Below, one piece after another: positions 8,345-16,420 of a DNA stretch of 28,244 nucleotides. The stretch is from Acidobacteriaceae bacterium. GTDB taxonomy: Bacteria > Acidobacteriota > Terriglobia > Terriglobales > SbA1. A program made the translations under genes and the position numbers. The notes beneath the pieces were generated by a model. The model was not told the origin of the DNA. It searched no databases and saw nothing but the letters and a program-made list of their open reading frames with translations. The stretch is from positions 1-28,244 of the forward strand of contig JAFAGX010000231.1 in NCBI GenBank assembly GCA_019237515.1, given 5' to 3'. How positions within the stretch are numbered: position 1 is the first letter of the stretch; each line of letters begins with the position of its first letter.

Positions 8345-9238
8345 TCAGCTTTGCCTTGCGACCAGCTTTAGGCCATCGGCTTGCAGGATCCGCTTAATCT
8401 GGTTTCGCGCATGGACCGCCCAAGGTCCACTGCTATCCAGCTTCACATAAGCTCGCCAATGCTTCAGGGCTTTTCGAGGCTGCTTAAGCTTTTCATAAGC
8501 CAGCGCCAGGTTGTAATGAGCGTCGCCGTAGGTTGGTGCGAGCTGCAATGCAGTGTTGTACGACTGAACGGCTTCCTCTACGCGCCCCGTTTCATCCAGC
8601 ACGTTGCCAAGATCGAAATACGCCAGCGCGTAGCGGGCATCAATTCCAATCGCAATCCGATAGTGTTTTTCCGCCAGCGTGTAGTCCTGTCGGTTGTAGT
8701 AAAGCGTTCCCAGGTTGATGTTGGCCGCCGCGTGTTGCGGATCCATTTCCAAAACCTTCTGATAGATCGCGATCGCCTGGGTTTGCGTGCTTGGATTTTC
8801 TTCCAGCACAATGCCACGCGCAAATAATTCCCCAATATCTCTGGGTTCGGGTTGCGCTTCACTCTTGCGGGCCGTCGCCTCGGTGCTGGTCAGCACGTTT
8901 TCGGGAACAGTGAAATCAAACATGAATTGTCCCGCGATTGGTTCCACCAGTTTGCCATTGTGCCGGAACGCAATCCGATGTCCCGTGGTAAACGCGCCCG
9001 CTTCCAGCAGCGGATTCTCCATTCCAGCCGCCTGCTTCTGCATGGCCTCAAGCGATTGCCGAATCACAGCTGGACGCACTTTCTGCGCGCACAGGTCGCG
9101 GACTTTTTTTATCTGGAGAAGATCGAAGAAAGAATAGTTCTCTGAAGCCGTGACTAGCTCGGCCTTTTCCCATCCTGCCAACTGCCGCGCCGTAAGGCGC
9201 AAAATCCGGAGCAGTTCTTCTCGACTGTAGCGATGCAC
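8345..9238 (-). CDS. MerR-like N-terminal domain fused to tetratricopeptide repeats
   Basis: The 297-residue product starts at GTG (9236-9238). Residues ~1-75 (YSREELLRILRLTARQLAGWE ... SFFDLLQIKKVRDL) resemble a MerR winged-helix DNA-binding domain. A middle linker follows, and residues ~145-275 form about three to four TPR units (DPQHAAANINLGTLYYNR, YALAYFDLGNVLDETGR, YGDAHYNLALAYEKLKQ). The arrangement suggests a regulator or adaptor that binds DNA or partners through its N-terminus and proteins through the TPRs. No cysteine or effector domain typical of metal-sensing MerR proteins is present, so the ligand is unknown. It stands alone, with a 330-bp gap on its left and divergent transcription on its right. 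Confidence 0.8.
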   Translation of the reverse strand: MHRYSREELLRILRLTARQLAGWEKAELVTASENYSFFDLLQIKKVRDLCAQKVRPAVIRQSLEAMQKQAAGMENPLLEAGAFTTGHRIAFRHNGKLVEPIAGQFMFDFTVPENVLTSTEATARKSEAQPEPRDIGELFARGIVLEENPSTQTQAIAIYQKVLEMDPQHAAANINLGTLYYNRQDYTLAEKHYRIAIGIDARYALAYFDLGNVLDETGRVEEAVQSYNTALQLAPTYGDAHYNLALAYEKLKQPRKALKHWRAYVKLDSSGPWAVHARNQIKRILQADGLKLVARQS

Positions 9239-9644
9239 TGGTATTTAGGTCGTTCTGGGCACATTATCCAGAGGTCCAATTGTGCATGCAAGTGGAAATG
9301 TGGCTCTAAGGGTATCTGAAACAGCAACTTGCAACAGAGGCGGTGCAATTTTCGGCGCTCGGGCGCCCCAGGTTCCACGATCCGCTTTTGCGAGCTGACC
9401 TGGGCGCGCTTGCGAGCCTTTGAACACCACGCCGAAATAGCGCGGGTGACCCGCCGGATCGTTTTCACCAACGATCCATAGGTCGACGGACCTGCTTCCT
9501 GCACTGCCGTCCACAACTCCACGGACCCCAAATTACCCGCATAATCTTCCGTTCATCTTCCTGGGTACCCTTTCGATTAACCTCGTCATCAGCTTTTAAC
9601 TTGCGTTTCATCACTCTGAAAAGTGCCTCAGCTAAGAACGTAGC
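9239..9644. other. Divergent intergenic region with one degenerate hairpin repeat
   Basis: A 406-bp gap between the divergent MerR-like/TPR and acyltransferase genes. Besides the family B repeat (9366-9404), overlapping minus-strand frames here give no recognisable protein and share the repeat sequence, so I take them as spurious. Promoters for both flanking genes must lie here, but no clear boxes are visible. Confidence 0.4.
9366..9404. repeat. Interspersed palindromic repeat, family B (degenerate copy)
   Basis: CCCAGGTT at 9367-9374 pairs with GACCTGGG at 9397-9404 (one mismatch), and the core includes TTGCGAGCT. The same arms and core occur intact at 11482-11520 and partly at 12970-13035. 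Confidence 0.6.
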
Positions 9645-11459
9645 ATGCCTACTTCTGGCCTGCTCGTCGAGTCGCCTCAGCCTATTTCACCGGGGCGGAC
9701 CCCTGATCGCTCTCCCTTTCACAATCTGATCCGCCGCCTCACGCCCATGGCGCGGATTCGGGATCTTTACCGCCGAGCGCAGCAACCCATCAACCGTTCT
9801 ATCCTCGAAAATGTCCTTGCAGAAATGAAAGTCGAATGCGTCGTCAGTGATGCCGACCTGGCTCGCATTCCGCTTTCCGGACCCGCGATCGTTACAGCGA
9901 ATCATCCTTTCGGCTTGCTGGATGGAGCAGTGCTGGGCGCTTTGCTTACCCGGGTTCGTCCAGATGTCAAAATTCTCACCAACATCATGCTGGCTGAAGT
10001 TCCGGAACTTCACGACCATTGTTTCTTCGTCGATCCGTTCGGGGCTCGCGATTCCATAGTCAGAAACCGGCGTGGTGTAAAACAAGCCATATCGTGGTTG
10101 CGGTCCGGTGGAATGCTGGCCATGTTCCCCGCCGGAGAGGTCTCCCACCTGCGCATCAGGGAAGTCGGTATTGCCGATCCGGAGTGGAATTCACTTGCTG
10201 TTCGTCTGGTACGCCTCACCGATGCGGTCACCTTGCCCGTATTCTTACCCGGCTGCAACAGCGCCACTTTCCAGGCTCTCGGCTTGCTGCACCCACGCTT
10301 GCGTACGGCGTGGCTCATCAACGAATTCTTAGGACAAACGAATAAGAAGGTTGAGGTCCGAATCGGCAGCCGCATCCCGGCTGAGGTGATCTTCAACGCC
10401 GGTTCCGATGCCGATGCCACCAGGTACCTGCGCTGGCGCACGTACATCTTGTCTCGTCGCGGTCGGCCGTCATCGCGATTCCGTCCAATGCTGCCGCCTT
10501 TTGCATTGCGCAGCTCTCAACAGCCGATCGTTGCACCGGCTTCTTCAGAAGCCATACAAGCTGATCTCAACAAACTGAGCGCTGCACAACGGCTTTATGA
10601 GACCAGTGACTTCACCGTCTACGGTGCCAAAGCGAGGGAAATTCCTGCTCTACTGCACGAGATTGGTAGGCTTCGTGAAATTACGTTTCGAGGGGTCGGC
10701 GAGGGCAGCGGCCGCGCCATCGATCTCGATTCTTTCGACTTCTACTATACCCACGTAATTTTGTGGAGCAGAATCCGTCAGGAACTGGTCGGCGCTTATC
10801 GTCTCGGACTCACCACTGAAATTCTTCCTACGCTCGGCGTCTCCGGACTATACACGAATACTTTGTTCCGTTATGACAATCGCTTGCTTCAGCGCCTGGG
10901 TCCTGCGCTGGAGTTAGGACGTTCGTTTGTTCGCCCAGAATATCAACGTCAATATGCTCCTCTGCTAACGCTGTGGAAGGGGATCGGACGCTACATCGTT
11001 CTCAATCCCGAATTCGCCACGCTTTTCGGTGCAGTTAGCATCAGCAATCGTTATTCGCCGTGGTCCCGGGAGTTAATCTACCGCTTCTTTGAGTCGCGGG
11101 AAGGCGATGATGATCTGCGCACCCTGGTCAATCCACGACATCCGTTCCGCCCTCGCTGGACCCGACCCGGCGATGGCTTGGCCTCTGATCCTTGCTGCAG
11201 GGAACTGGAGCATCTGCTTGATCCCATCTCCGATGTAGAGCGAGACGGCAAGAGCCTCCCTATCCTCCTGCGCCATTACGCGAAACTTGGCGGCCGGCTG
11301 CTCAGTTTCAACGTGGACCGGAATTTCTCGAACGTGCTGGACGGCTTCGTCTTGGTCGACCTGCGCCAGACCAGCCCGGAACTCCTATCCCGCTACTTGG
11401 GATCGGACGGCGCCCACGCTTTTGGTGCTTACCACAGCCTCTGCAAATCTGGTCAGTAG
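9645..11459 (+). CDS. Two-domain acyltransferase: PlsC-like plus OlsB-like GNAT domain (OlsF-like ornithine lipid synthase candidate)
   Basis: The 604-residue product has an N-terminal lysophospholipid-type acyltransferase domain (about 50-270) with ANHPFGLLDG (catalytic H87) and FPAGEVS (161-167). These are the block I and III motifs of hemolysin-like/PlsC acyltransferases. Residues ~310-540 form a GNAT-fold N-acyltransferase of the OlsB/Acetyltransf_5 kind, with RLREITFRGVGEG, LVGAYRLG and ELGRSFVRPEYQ. This order matches OlsF-type bifunctional enzymes, in which the OlsB-like part attaches a 3-hydroxyacyl chain to an amino acid and the PlsC-like part adds the second acyl chain. The lipid product (ornithine or another amino acid) cannot be read from sequence. 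The start is uncertain, with no strong ribosome binding site; ATG at 9747 is an alternative. Transcription is divergent from the MerR-like/TPR gene. Confidence 0.85.
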   Translation: MPTSGLLVESPQPISPGRTPDRSPFHNLIRRLTPMARIRDLYRRAQQPINRSILENVLAEMKVECVVSDADLARIPLSGPAIVTANHPFGLLDGAVLGALLTRVRPDVKILTNIMLAEVPELHDHCFFVDPFGARDSIVRNRRGVKQAISWLRSGGMLAMFPAGEVSHLRIREVGIADPEWNSLAVRLVRLTDAVTLPVFLPGCNSATFQALGLLHPRLRTAWLINEFLGQTNKKVEVRIGSRIPAEVIFNAGSDADATRYLRWRTYILSRRGRPSSRFRPMLPPFALRSSQQPIVAPASSEAIQADLNKLSAAQRLYETSDFTVYGAKAREIPALLHEIGRLREITFRGVGEGSGRAIDLDSFDFYYTHVILWSRIRQELVGAYRLGLTTEILPTLGVSGLYTNTLFRYDNRLLQRLGPALELGRSFVRPEYQRQYAPLLTLWKGIGRYIVLNPEFATLFGAVSISNRYSPWSRELIYRFFESREGDDDLRTLVNPRHPFRPRWTRPGDGLASDPCCRELEHLLDPISDVERDGKSLPILLRHYAKLGGRLLSFNVDRNFSNVLDGFVLVDLRQTSPELLSRYLGSDGAHAFGAYHSLCKSGQ

Positions 11460-11481
11460 TGACGTGGGTCCGGCACCGGTG

Positions 11482-11520
11482 CCCCAGGTTCCGCGAGCGC
11501 TCTTGCGAGCTAACCTGGGT
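11482..11520. repeat. Interspersed palindromic repeat, family B (intact copy)
   Basis: CCCAGGTT (11483-11490) and AACCTGGG (11512-11519) form an 8-bp stem around a core with the palindrome GAGCGCTC. Positions 11487-11520 are identical to 13002-13035 over 34 nt. It begins 23 nt after the acyltransferase stop and could end or stabilise its transcript. Confidence 0.7.
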
Positions 11521-11614
11521 CGGAGATGCACGGCGGAGGAGACGGATCGAACTTAATCTATAGTACGGATTCATCCTCTGATATTCTGAGATGACGCATT
11601 AGAGCACTCGCGCT

Positions 11615-12298
11615 ATGGCCACCCGGCGCAAAAACGTCCAAGCCCTCGATTCCACCCGCGAGCTGACCAGCTTGATCCAGCAGTCCTGCCTGGTCGCCAA
11701 AGATGCCTCCTTCAATCTCCGCGATTTCCTTGTGAATTCCTCCAACATGGCCTTTATCGCCGTCAGGGAATGCGAGAAAGAACTGGACCGCGCCGAGCGC
11801 ACAATCGACGAGCAGATCACCAGCGCCATCACCCAAGTCAGCGAGGCCGAGGCGCGCGAACTGCTCGCATGCCTGAAGTTCATCATCGATCTTGAGCGTA
11901 TCGGCGATTTGACCTGGTCTGTAACCCAGCGTCTGCAACGAATGACCGGACGCCTGCACAAAGACGATCGCCACGATCTGATCGCCATGGCGGAGATCCT
12001 GGAAAAAATGCTCGACAACATTTATCAGGGTTTTGTGAAACGAGATGTGAATTCCGCCAACTGGGTGTTGAAGACCGACACCCAGATCGATCACGTTTGT
12101 CACTCCGTTTTTCGCCGTCATTTGGAGGACAAAGATTGCGATTTCGATTACAGCACCAACCTGTTGCTGATGGCCCAGGCGTTCGAGCGTGCCGGAGATC
12201 ACGCCAAAAATCTCGGCGAAGAATTATTTCATCTAGTCGAAGGCCACAGCATGCGTCACGCGCCAAAACGTCCAAAGACCTCTCGCCAGATGCAATAA
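11615..12298 (+). CDS. PhoU-domain protein
   Basis: The 227-residue, almost wholly helical product carries the two PhoU signature repeats. One is around FIIDLERIGDLTWSV (about 88-102), the other around AQAFERAGDHAKNLGEE (about 188-204), with the metal-binding E/D-x-x-x-D pattern (ERIGD, ERAGD). PhoU proteins bind the Pst transporter and PhoR and hold down phosphate uptake. No pst or pho genes lie beside it here, so it may instead be the orphan type that works with a Pit-like transporter. The N-terminus is basic (MATRRKN) and the C-terminal tail (KRPKTSRQMQ) is basic and unstructured. The ribosome binding site is weak. Family B and A repeats flank it. Confidence 0.88.
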   Translation: MATRRKNVQALDSTRELTSLIQQSCLVAKDASFNLRDFLVNSSNMAFIAVRECEKELDRAERTIDEQITSAITQVSEAEARELLACLKFIIDLERIGDLTWSVTQRLQRMTGRLHKDDRHDLIAMAEILEKMLDNIYQGFVKRDVNSANWVLKTDTQIDHVCHSVFRRHLEDKDCDFDYSTNLLLMAQAFERAGDHAKNLGEELFHLVEGHSMRHAPKRPKTSRQMQ

Positions 12299-12343
12299 AT
12301 CGCCATACGTAGGGCGGGTACCCCTGCAACTAGACTTTACCGA

Positions 12344-12381
12344 TTGTCATTCCGAACGCGCTTCAGCGCTGAGGAATCTGC
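12344..12381. repeat. Interspersed palindromic repeat, family A
   Basis: The left end TTGTCATTCCGAACG and right end GAGGAATCTGC flank a short palindromic core (GCGCTTCAGCGC). The ends match the element at 793-848 with few changes while the core differs, as expected for a mobile or duplicated hairpin family. Confidence 0.6.
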
Positions 12382-12432
12382 TGTTCCGGTCAAAAGCTGG
12401 CGAACCGAGTTTCCACGGGAACTGCATTTCTT

Positions 12433-12466
12433 CAAAAGAAAAAAAGCCGCCGTTTTCCGGCGGCTT
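12433..12466 (-). terminator. Rho-independent terminator of the dksA-like gene
   Basis: Read on the minus strand, a 9-bp perfect stem (AAGCCGCCG pairing CGGCGGCTT, 12458-12466 with 12444-12452) with a 5-nt loop is followed by a run of T. It starts 18 nt after the stop codon of the DksA/TraR gene. Confidence 0.85.
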
Positions 12467-12483
12467 CAGCAACAAATCTCGTC

Positions 12484-12852
12484 CTAGCGCGAGGCTTCTT
12501 CCAGGCGCCCCTGCTCCAGCTTTTCCTGACATTCGATGCAGTGCCGAGTCCACGGCACTGCTTCCAGTCGCTTGGGATTGATCTCCTTCCCGCACGAGAT
12601 GCATTCGCCGAAGGTGCCTTCACGAATGCGCGATAGAGCCCCGTCGACCATCTGCAGAAGTTGCCGGTCGTTGTTGCTCTGATGAAAGAGGAATTCCTTC
12701 GTGTACGAGCTCGCGGCACGATCGGCGATGTCCTGCGCTGTGTCCTCATCGGCAGAGCGCCCATCCTGTTGCGTGCGGGAGACCATGCGGCGTAACTCCT
12801 GTTGCCGCGTCTCCAATCTCTTTTTAAATTGATCCAGTCTTTTCTTTTCCAT
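12484..12852 (-). CDS. DksA/TraR-family zinc-finger protein
   Basis: The 122-residue product has an N-terminal helical hairpin (about 1-75). An acidic segment (SADEDTAQDIADRA, 33-46) lies where DksA carries its tip aspartates. A C4 zinc finger follows: CISCGKEIN (C84, C87) and CIECQ (C105, C108). DksA-type proteins bind the RNA polymerase secondary channel and, with ppGpp, reset transcription under starvation. The four cysteines are intact. It is shorter than E. coli DksA (151) and closer to the short DksA/TraR proteins common in Acidobacteriota. It is monocistronic, with its own terminator 18 nt downstream. Function as a true ppGpp co-factor is not proven by sequence. Confidence 0.9.
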   Translation of the reverse strand: MEKKRLDQFKKRLETRQQELRRMVSRTQQDGRSADEDTAQDIADRAASSYTKEFLFHQSNNDRQLLQMVDGALSRIREGTFGECISCGKEINPKRLEAVPWTRHCIECQEKLEQGRLEEASR

Positions 12853-12969
12853 GTATATGATGCTTTACCGCAGAGGACCCTCCTCTGCTTGCTTCCTTTG
12901 ATTTAGGCCAAACAAAAATGATATGCGCCGGAAATGAGATGCGTCAACTCGCACCTGGGATTCAAGCGG

Positions 12970-13035
12970 GGTGCCCAGGCCTGCCCCGAGCGAAGTCGAA
13001 GGGTTCCGCGAGCGCTCTTGCGAGCTAACCTGGGT
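12970..13035. repeat. Composite repeat: family B hairpin interrupted by a family A-like segment
   Basis: The left arm GTGCCCAGG resembles the left flank of the copy at 11482. Then comes CCTGCCCCGAGCGAAGTCG and AAGGG, which resembles the family A core. After that, positions 13002-13035 repeat the copy at 11487-11520 without a mismatch. It ends 6 nt from the SDR stop codon and could end that transcript. Confidence 0.6.
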
Positions 13036-13041
13036 TAACAA

Positions 13042-14496
13042 TTACCGTACAGCAGGCTGATGCTGATAAACATCCTTCATAAGTCTGTGCGCCTCGGCCC
13101 GCCGTCTTATGGCCGTGGTCAATCCCTTAAAAATGACGTAGTGAATGGGATAAAGCACCCACCAGTAGATCTCTCCCGCCAACCCGCGAGGCTCGAACCA
13201 GGCCCAGCAACCAAGGTGCGTGCGGCCACGGTCCTCAGCCGACAGGCGGAACTGCAGCCATGCCCGGCCGGGAACCTTCATCTCTGCTCTCAGCACAAGG
13301 TTTCGCGGACGACTCACTTCCTCAACACACCAGAAATCTACTCGGTCGTCCTTGTTTAGTTCCCCCGTCCTGCTTCTGCCGCGCCTCATGCCGACCCCGC
13401 CCAACAAACGATCAATCCATCCCCGCAGCTGCCACAGCAGATCAGCATACAGCCAACCACCGTCTCCTCCCAAATCCTCCAGCACATGAAATACCTCCTC
13501 GCGGTCGGCGTTCACCGTGAGCTGATGAACATCGGTGATCAAACCGTCTCGTCGCACACACACATGATCAGCCTCAGGGCGAACTTGACGGGATTCATCC
13601 GGAATTGACCGTTGCAGAGCCACTTGAATCGCCGCTGCGTATGGCACCGGCGAGATTGCCGGAAACAAGCGCTTGGCAGAGTCCCGGCTGCAGACCACCT
13701 CGGTACGCAATCCTTCGATTAGTGGCCGGGCTATGGCCGCGGGTATCGGCGTCACCAGGTTCAGCCAATACGAGGACAAACGCGGCGTGAGTACGGGAAC
13801 TCGCAGCAGGAACCTGCGAAGCCCACGTTGTTGCGCATAGGTGAGCATCATGCTGCGATACGTCTCGATACTGCTGCCGCCGATCTCGACGATTTCGCCA
13901 GCCGACTCCGGCACGTCGAGCGCGGCAACTAAATACCGAAGCACATCACTGATGGCAATCGGCTGCGTGCGAGTGATTACCCATCGCGGGCAGATCATTA
14001 CCGGTAACCGCTCCGCAAGATAGCGGATCATCTCGAATGACATGCTGCCGCTCCCCACGATGATTCCCGCCCGAAACTCGGTTAGTGGTGGGCCATACTC
14101 CCGCAGCACCGATCCGGTGTCGTGACGGCTCTTGAGGTGTGGAGAAACCTGCGCTGTTTCAGAGGCCAGGCCGCCGAGGTAAACAATCCGCCCTACTCCC
14201 GCCGCCTTGGCTGCGATCGCGAAATTCTTGCTGGCCTGTTGGTCGCGTTCTGCGAATCCATCCTTGCCGCTCATCGAGTGAATCAGGTAATACGCGACCT
14301 CAATGCCGTCGAGCACCGTCGGCAGGCTGCTGGGAACCAAAGCATCAGCTTCGACGATTCCCGCGCCTTGAAATCTTTTTTGCGCAACACGTGAACGGTC
14401 CCGCACCATGCAAATGACATCGTGGCCTGCCTCCACGAGCTTTGAGACTAATTGCCCACCAACGTATCCTGTCGCGCCAGTGACAAGTATCCTCAT
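13042..14496 (-). CDS. NAD(P)-binding SDR-type epimerase with C-terminal DUF2867-like domain
   Basis: The 484-residue product begins MRILVTGATGYVGGQ, a Rossmann dinucleotide-binding motif (G7, G10, G13) of atypical/extended SDRs (YbjT-like). VYLGGLASE and LREYGPPLTEFRAGIIVGSGS follow. Residues ~325-480 (VNADREEVFHVLEDLGG ... GCWAWFEPRGLAGEIYWW) resemble the DUF2867/polyketide-cyclase-like domain found behind such SDRs. The substrate is unknown. The frame is open 96 codons further upstream, but that part only shadows tspO; the ATG at 14494-14496 fits the Rossmann start. It begins 2 nt after the tspO stop, so phr, tspO and this gene form one unit. Confidence 0.88.
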   Translation of the reverse strand: MRILVTGATGYVGGQLVSKLVEAGHDVICMVRDRSRVAQKRFQGAGIVEADALVPSSLPTVLDGIEVAYYLIHSMSGKDGFAERDQQASKNFAIAAKAAGVGRIVYLGGLASETAQVSPHLKSRHDTGSVLREYGPPLTEFRAGIIVGSGSMSFEMIRYLAERLPVMICPRWVITRTQPIAISDVLRYLVAALDVPESAGEIVEIGGSSIETYRSMMLTYAQQRGLRRFLLRVPVLTPRLSSYWLNLVTPIPAAIARPLIEGLRTEVVCSRDSAKRLFPAISPVPYAAAIQVALQRSIPDESRQVRPEADHVCVRRDGLITDVHQLTVNADREEVFHVLEDLGGDGGWLYADLLWQLRGWIDRLLGGVGMRRGRSRTGELNKDDRVDFWCVEEVSRPRNLVLRAEMKVPGRAWLQFRLSAEDRGRTHLGCWAWFEPRGLAGEIYWWVLYPIHYVIFKGLTTAIRRRAEAHRLMKDVYQHQPAVR

Positions 14497-14498
14497 GG

Positions 14499-14978
14499 TC
14501 AGTCCCGGTTCAATCGCCATATAGACAGGTTGAGGTAACTGGCAAATGCCACCCAGCCTGCATACGGCAGCATGAGCCAGAAAGCGACTCGCGAAAAAGG
14601 ATAGAAAGCGATCACAGTTGCGCTGATACCTCCAAGCAGAATAAAAATCTCGATCAGCGCCGCGCCCGGCCAGCGAAGCCCAAAAAACAGCGCCGACCAT
14701 GCGACGTTCAGGCCCAACTGGACGAAAAATAACAACAGAGCATGCCGCGCGCCGCTCCAGTCGGTTTTTTCCCAGACCAGCCACGCACTGACCGACATCA
14801 GGAAATACAACAGCGTCCAGACCGGTCCGAAAACCCAGTTCGGCGGATTCAGCGCGGGCTTCCGCAGCTCTGCATACCAGGTATCAACCGACCGGGAGGT
14901 GATCGCAGCTCCCAGAGTGGCAGCGCTAAAACAGGCAAGCATAAAGAAGACAAGCATCACCCAGCGCCCGTTAGCCAT
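14499..14978 (-). CDS. tspO: TspO/MBR-family membrane protein
   Basis: The 159-residue product has five hydrophobic helices and the TspO landmarks WYAELRKPALNPPNWVFGP (about 35-53) and VWTLLYFLMS. NVAWSALFFGLRWP and a final LPYAGWVAFASYLNLSIW follow. TspO binds porphyrins and lipids and takes part in tetrapyrrole handling and oxidative or light stress. The true start is the ATG at 14976-14978, which overlaps the photolyase stop by 8 nt, so translation is probably coupled. The longer open frame upstream is a shadow of phr. The pairing of photolyase, TspO and an SDR also occurs in light-response clusters of other bacteria, which supports a photo-protection role. Confidence 0.95.
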   Translation of the reverse strand: MANGRWVMLVFFMLACFSAATLGAAITSRSVDTWYAELRKPALNPPNWVFGPVWTLLYFLMSVSAWLVWEKTDWSGARHALLLFFVQLGLNVAWSALFFGLRWPGAALIEIFILLGGISATVIAFYPFSRVAFWLMLPYAGWVAFASYLNLSIWRLNRD

Positions 14979-16359
14979 GGGCGCCTTCCAGGTTCGCGAC
15001 CTGCGCGATAAATCGTTCTGAGTCGAACTTTCGCGATGTGCTGGCCAGCGACATGTACCGGATTTTTCCAAACACCGGACGCTCCGGCCAGGCGCGGTCA
15101 TGCTTTCCCAAAATTGCCCACGCGATTCCCTCGTAGCTGTTCGGATCCCGTCCATCCAGCTCGTAACGATCGTTGAGCCATATAGCCCGTTGAAGAGCGC
15201 TGGCAACTCCCGGGCTCCATTCGAGAATCTTCTTCGCCCAATACATGCGCAGGTAATTGTGCATCCAGCCGGTGATCACCATCTGCTTTTGCGCGGCATT
15301 CCACAAAGGATCGTGCGTCTCGGCTTGATCGAGTTGTTCATCGCTGTAGATCACCGGCCGCCGGTCACCCGTGTGCTCCGCAAACGACCGATCTGCCCAC
15401 GGCTCGACGCAATCCACCGAATCGTACGCCGGATTGAAACGAACGAAGTTGACCGAAAGCTCACGTCGCACAATCAGTTGCTCCAGGAATGCTTTCTTCG
15501 CTTCCTGTGGCCCCTCCGCCTTGTTTACTGCCAAAGCGACGGTGTACGGGCCTAGGTGGCCGAAGTGCAGATAGGGCGAGAGTCGGCTGGTGCCATCCAA
15601 TTCGGGATGGTTACGTCTTTCGGGGTAGCCGGACAGTTTTGTCCGAACAAACACATCGAGCGCGCGCAAAGCTTGTTTGCTGCCTCCACGCGTCCCTGCA
15701 ACCCCCTTTACTGAGCGGTCGATTGTCCATTCGCGGGTCACATCGTGATCCCAAGCCAGCGAATGCAGTCGAGGAGGTGACGCCCACGAACAGTGCGCTT
15801 CTGGATTTTGCGGCTCGACCAGAAACTCCGGCAAAAGCTCGTGAATTCGCGGCCGGATCGTTCGGGCGGCGTAATGCTCTTTCTGCAGTAGCTTGGACGG
15901 CACAATTACATCCGCATCCACAGTCCAGAAGGGAACTCGAATCCTGCGTGCTACTCGTAACCGCCAGTCTTCTGGCTCGCGTAAGGGATTCTCGTCGCCG
16001 ATCACAATCGAAGCACGCACCTCCTCGCAAAACCTCAACAGGCTGTGATGGGGATAACAACGCAGGACGAAGCCAATGCCGCGACGCGCCAGTGCCTCCG
16101 CAATATCTGGTATGCCGTCCATCAGAAATTGGAATGCTCGGAGGTTGGCGCGCGGATAGAACGGTACCGGCGCGAAGAAGACCACCACCGGCTTGCCCAA
16201 TTCATTCCCGACTTCCACCGCCACATCCAGGGCAGAATTGTCGAATGCTCGCTGCGCTCGCTGCATCCAGTACACCACGCAATGTCCGTCCGGGTCGGGC
16301 GGCCCTGCTTTGCGTACTGTGATGCGCGGATTCTCGCCTAAACGGGTAATCGAATTCAT
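14971..16359 (-). CDS. phr: Class II deoxyribodipyrimidine (CPD) photolyase
   Basis: The 462-residue product carries the class II signatures. They are a core alpha/beta domain (HCVVYWMQRAQRAFDN), SRLSPYLHFGHLGP, RRELSVNFVRFNP, THDPLWNAAQKQMV, and a C-terminal FAD-binding run with WMHNYLRMYWAKKILEW, DGRDPNSYEGIAW and VFGKIRYMS. It uses FADH- and light to split cyclobutane pyrimidine dimers. The start chosen is the ATG at 16357-16359; upstream extension in the same frame reads through non-coding sequence. No good ribosome binding site precedes it. Instead a GC-rich hairpin (16372-16394) lies 12 nt upstream of the ATG. It overlaps tspO by 8 nt. Confidence 0.95.
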   Translation of the reverse strand: MNSITRLGENPRITVRKAGPPDPDGHCVVYWMQRAQRAFDNSALDVAVEVGNELGKPVVVFFAPVPFYPRANLRAFQFLMDGIPDIAEALARRGIGFVLRCYPHHSLLRFCEEVRASIVIGDENPLREPEDWRLRVARRIRVPFWTVDADVIVPSKLLQKEHYAARTIRPRIHELLPEFLVEPQNPEAHCSWASPPRLHSLAWDHDVTREWTIDRSVKGVAGTRGGSKQALRALDVFVRTKLSGYPERRNHPELDGTSRLSPYLHFGHLGPYTVALAVNKAEGPQEAKKAFLEQLIVRRELSVNFVRFNPAYDSVDCVEPWADRSFAEHTGDRRPVIYSDEQLDQAETHDPLWNAAQKQMVITGWMHNYLRMYWAKKILEWSPGVASALQRAIWLNDRYELDGRDPNSYEGIAWAILGKHDRAWPERPVFGKIRYMSLASTSRKFDSERFIAQVANLEGAHG

Positions 16360-16360
16360 A

Positions 16361-16394
16361 AGAGAAAATAGGGGGGAGTTCGTCAGCCTCCCCC
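16361..16394 (-). terminator. Hairpin plus T-rich tract between DUF378 gene and photolyase
   Basis: On the minus strand GGGGGAG (16388-16394) pairs with CTCCCCC (16372-16378) across a 9-nt loop, followed by TATTTTCTCTT up to the phr ATG. It looks like a terminator for the fasciclin-DUF378 transcript or an attenuator for phr. Confidence 0.5.
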
Positions 16395-16420
16395 GGGCTA
16401 TGTTAGTGAATCGTCTGCGT

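Noticed and set aside
9154..9531. Minus-strand open frames of 89 and 125 codons upstream of the MerR-like/TPR gene
   Set aside because: They contain a family B repeat and no coding features, and one overlaps the real gene in another frame.
14497..14784. N-terminal extension of the SDR by 96 residues in the same open frame
   Set aside because: It overlaps tspO in another frame and carries no SDR-like sequence; the Rossmann motif starts at the ATG at 14496.
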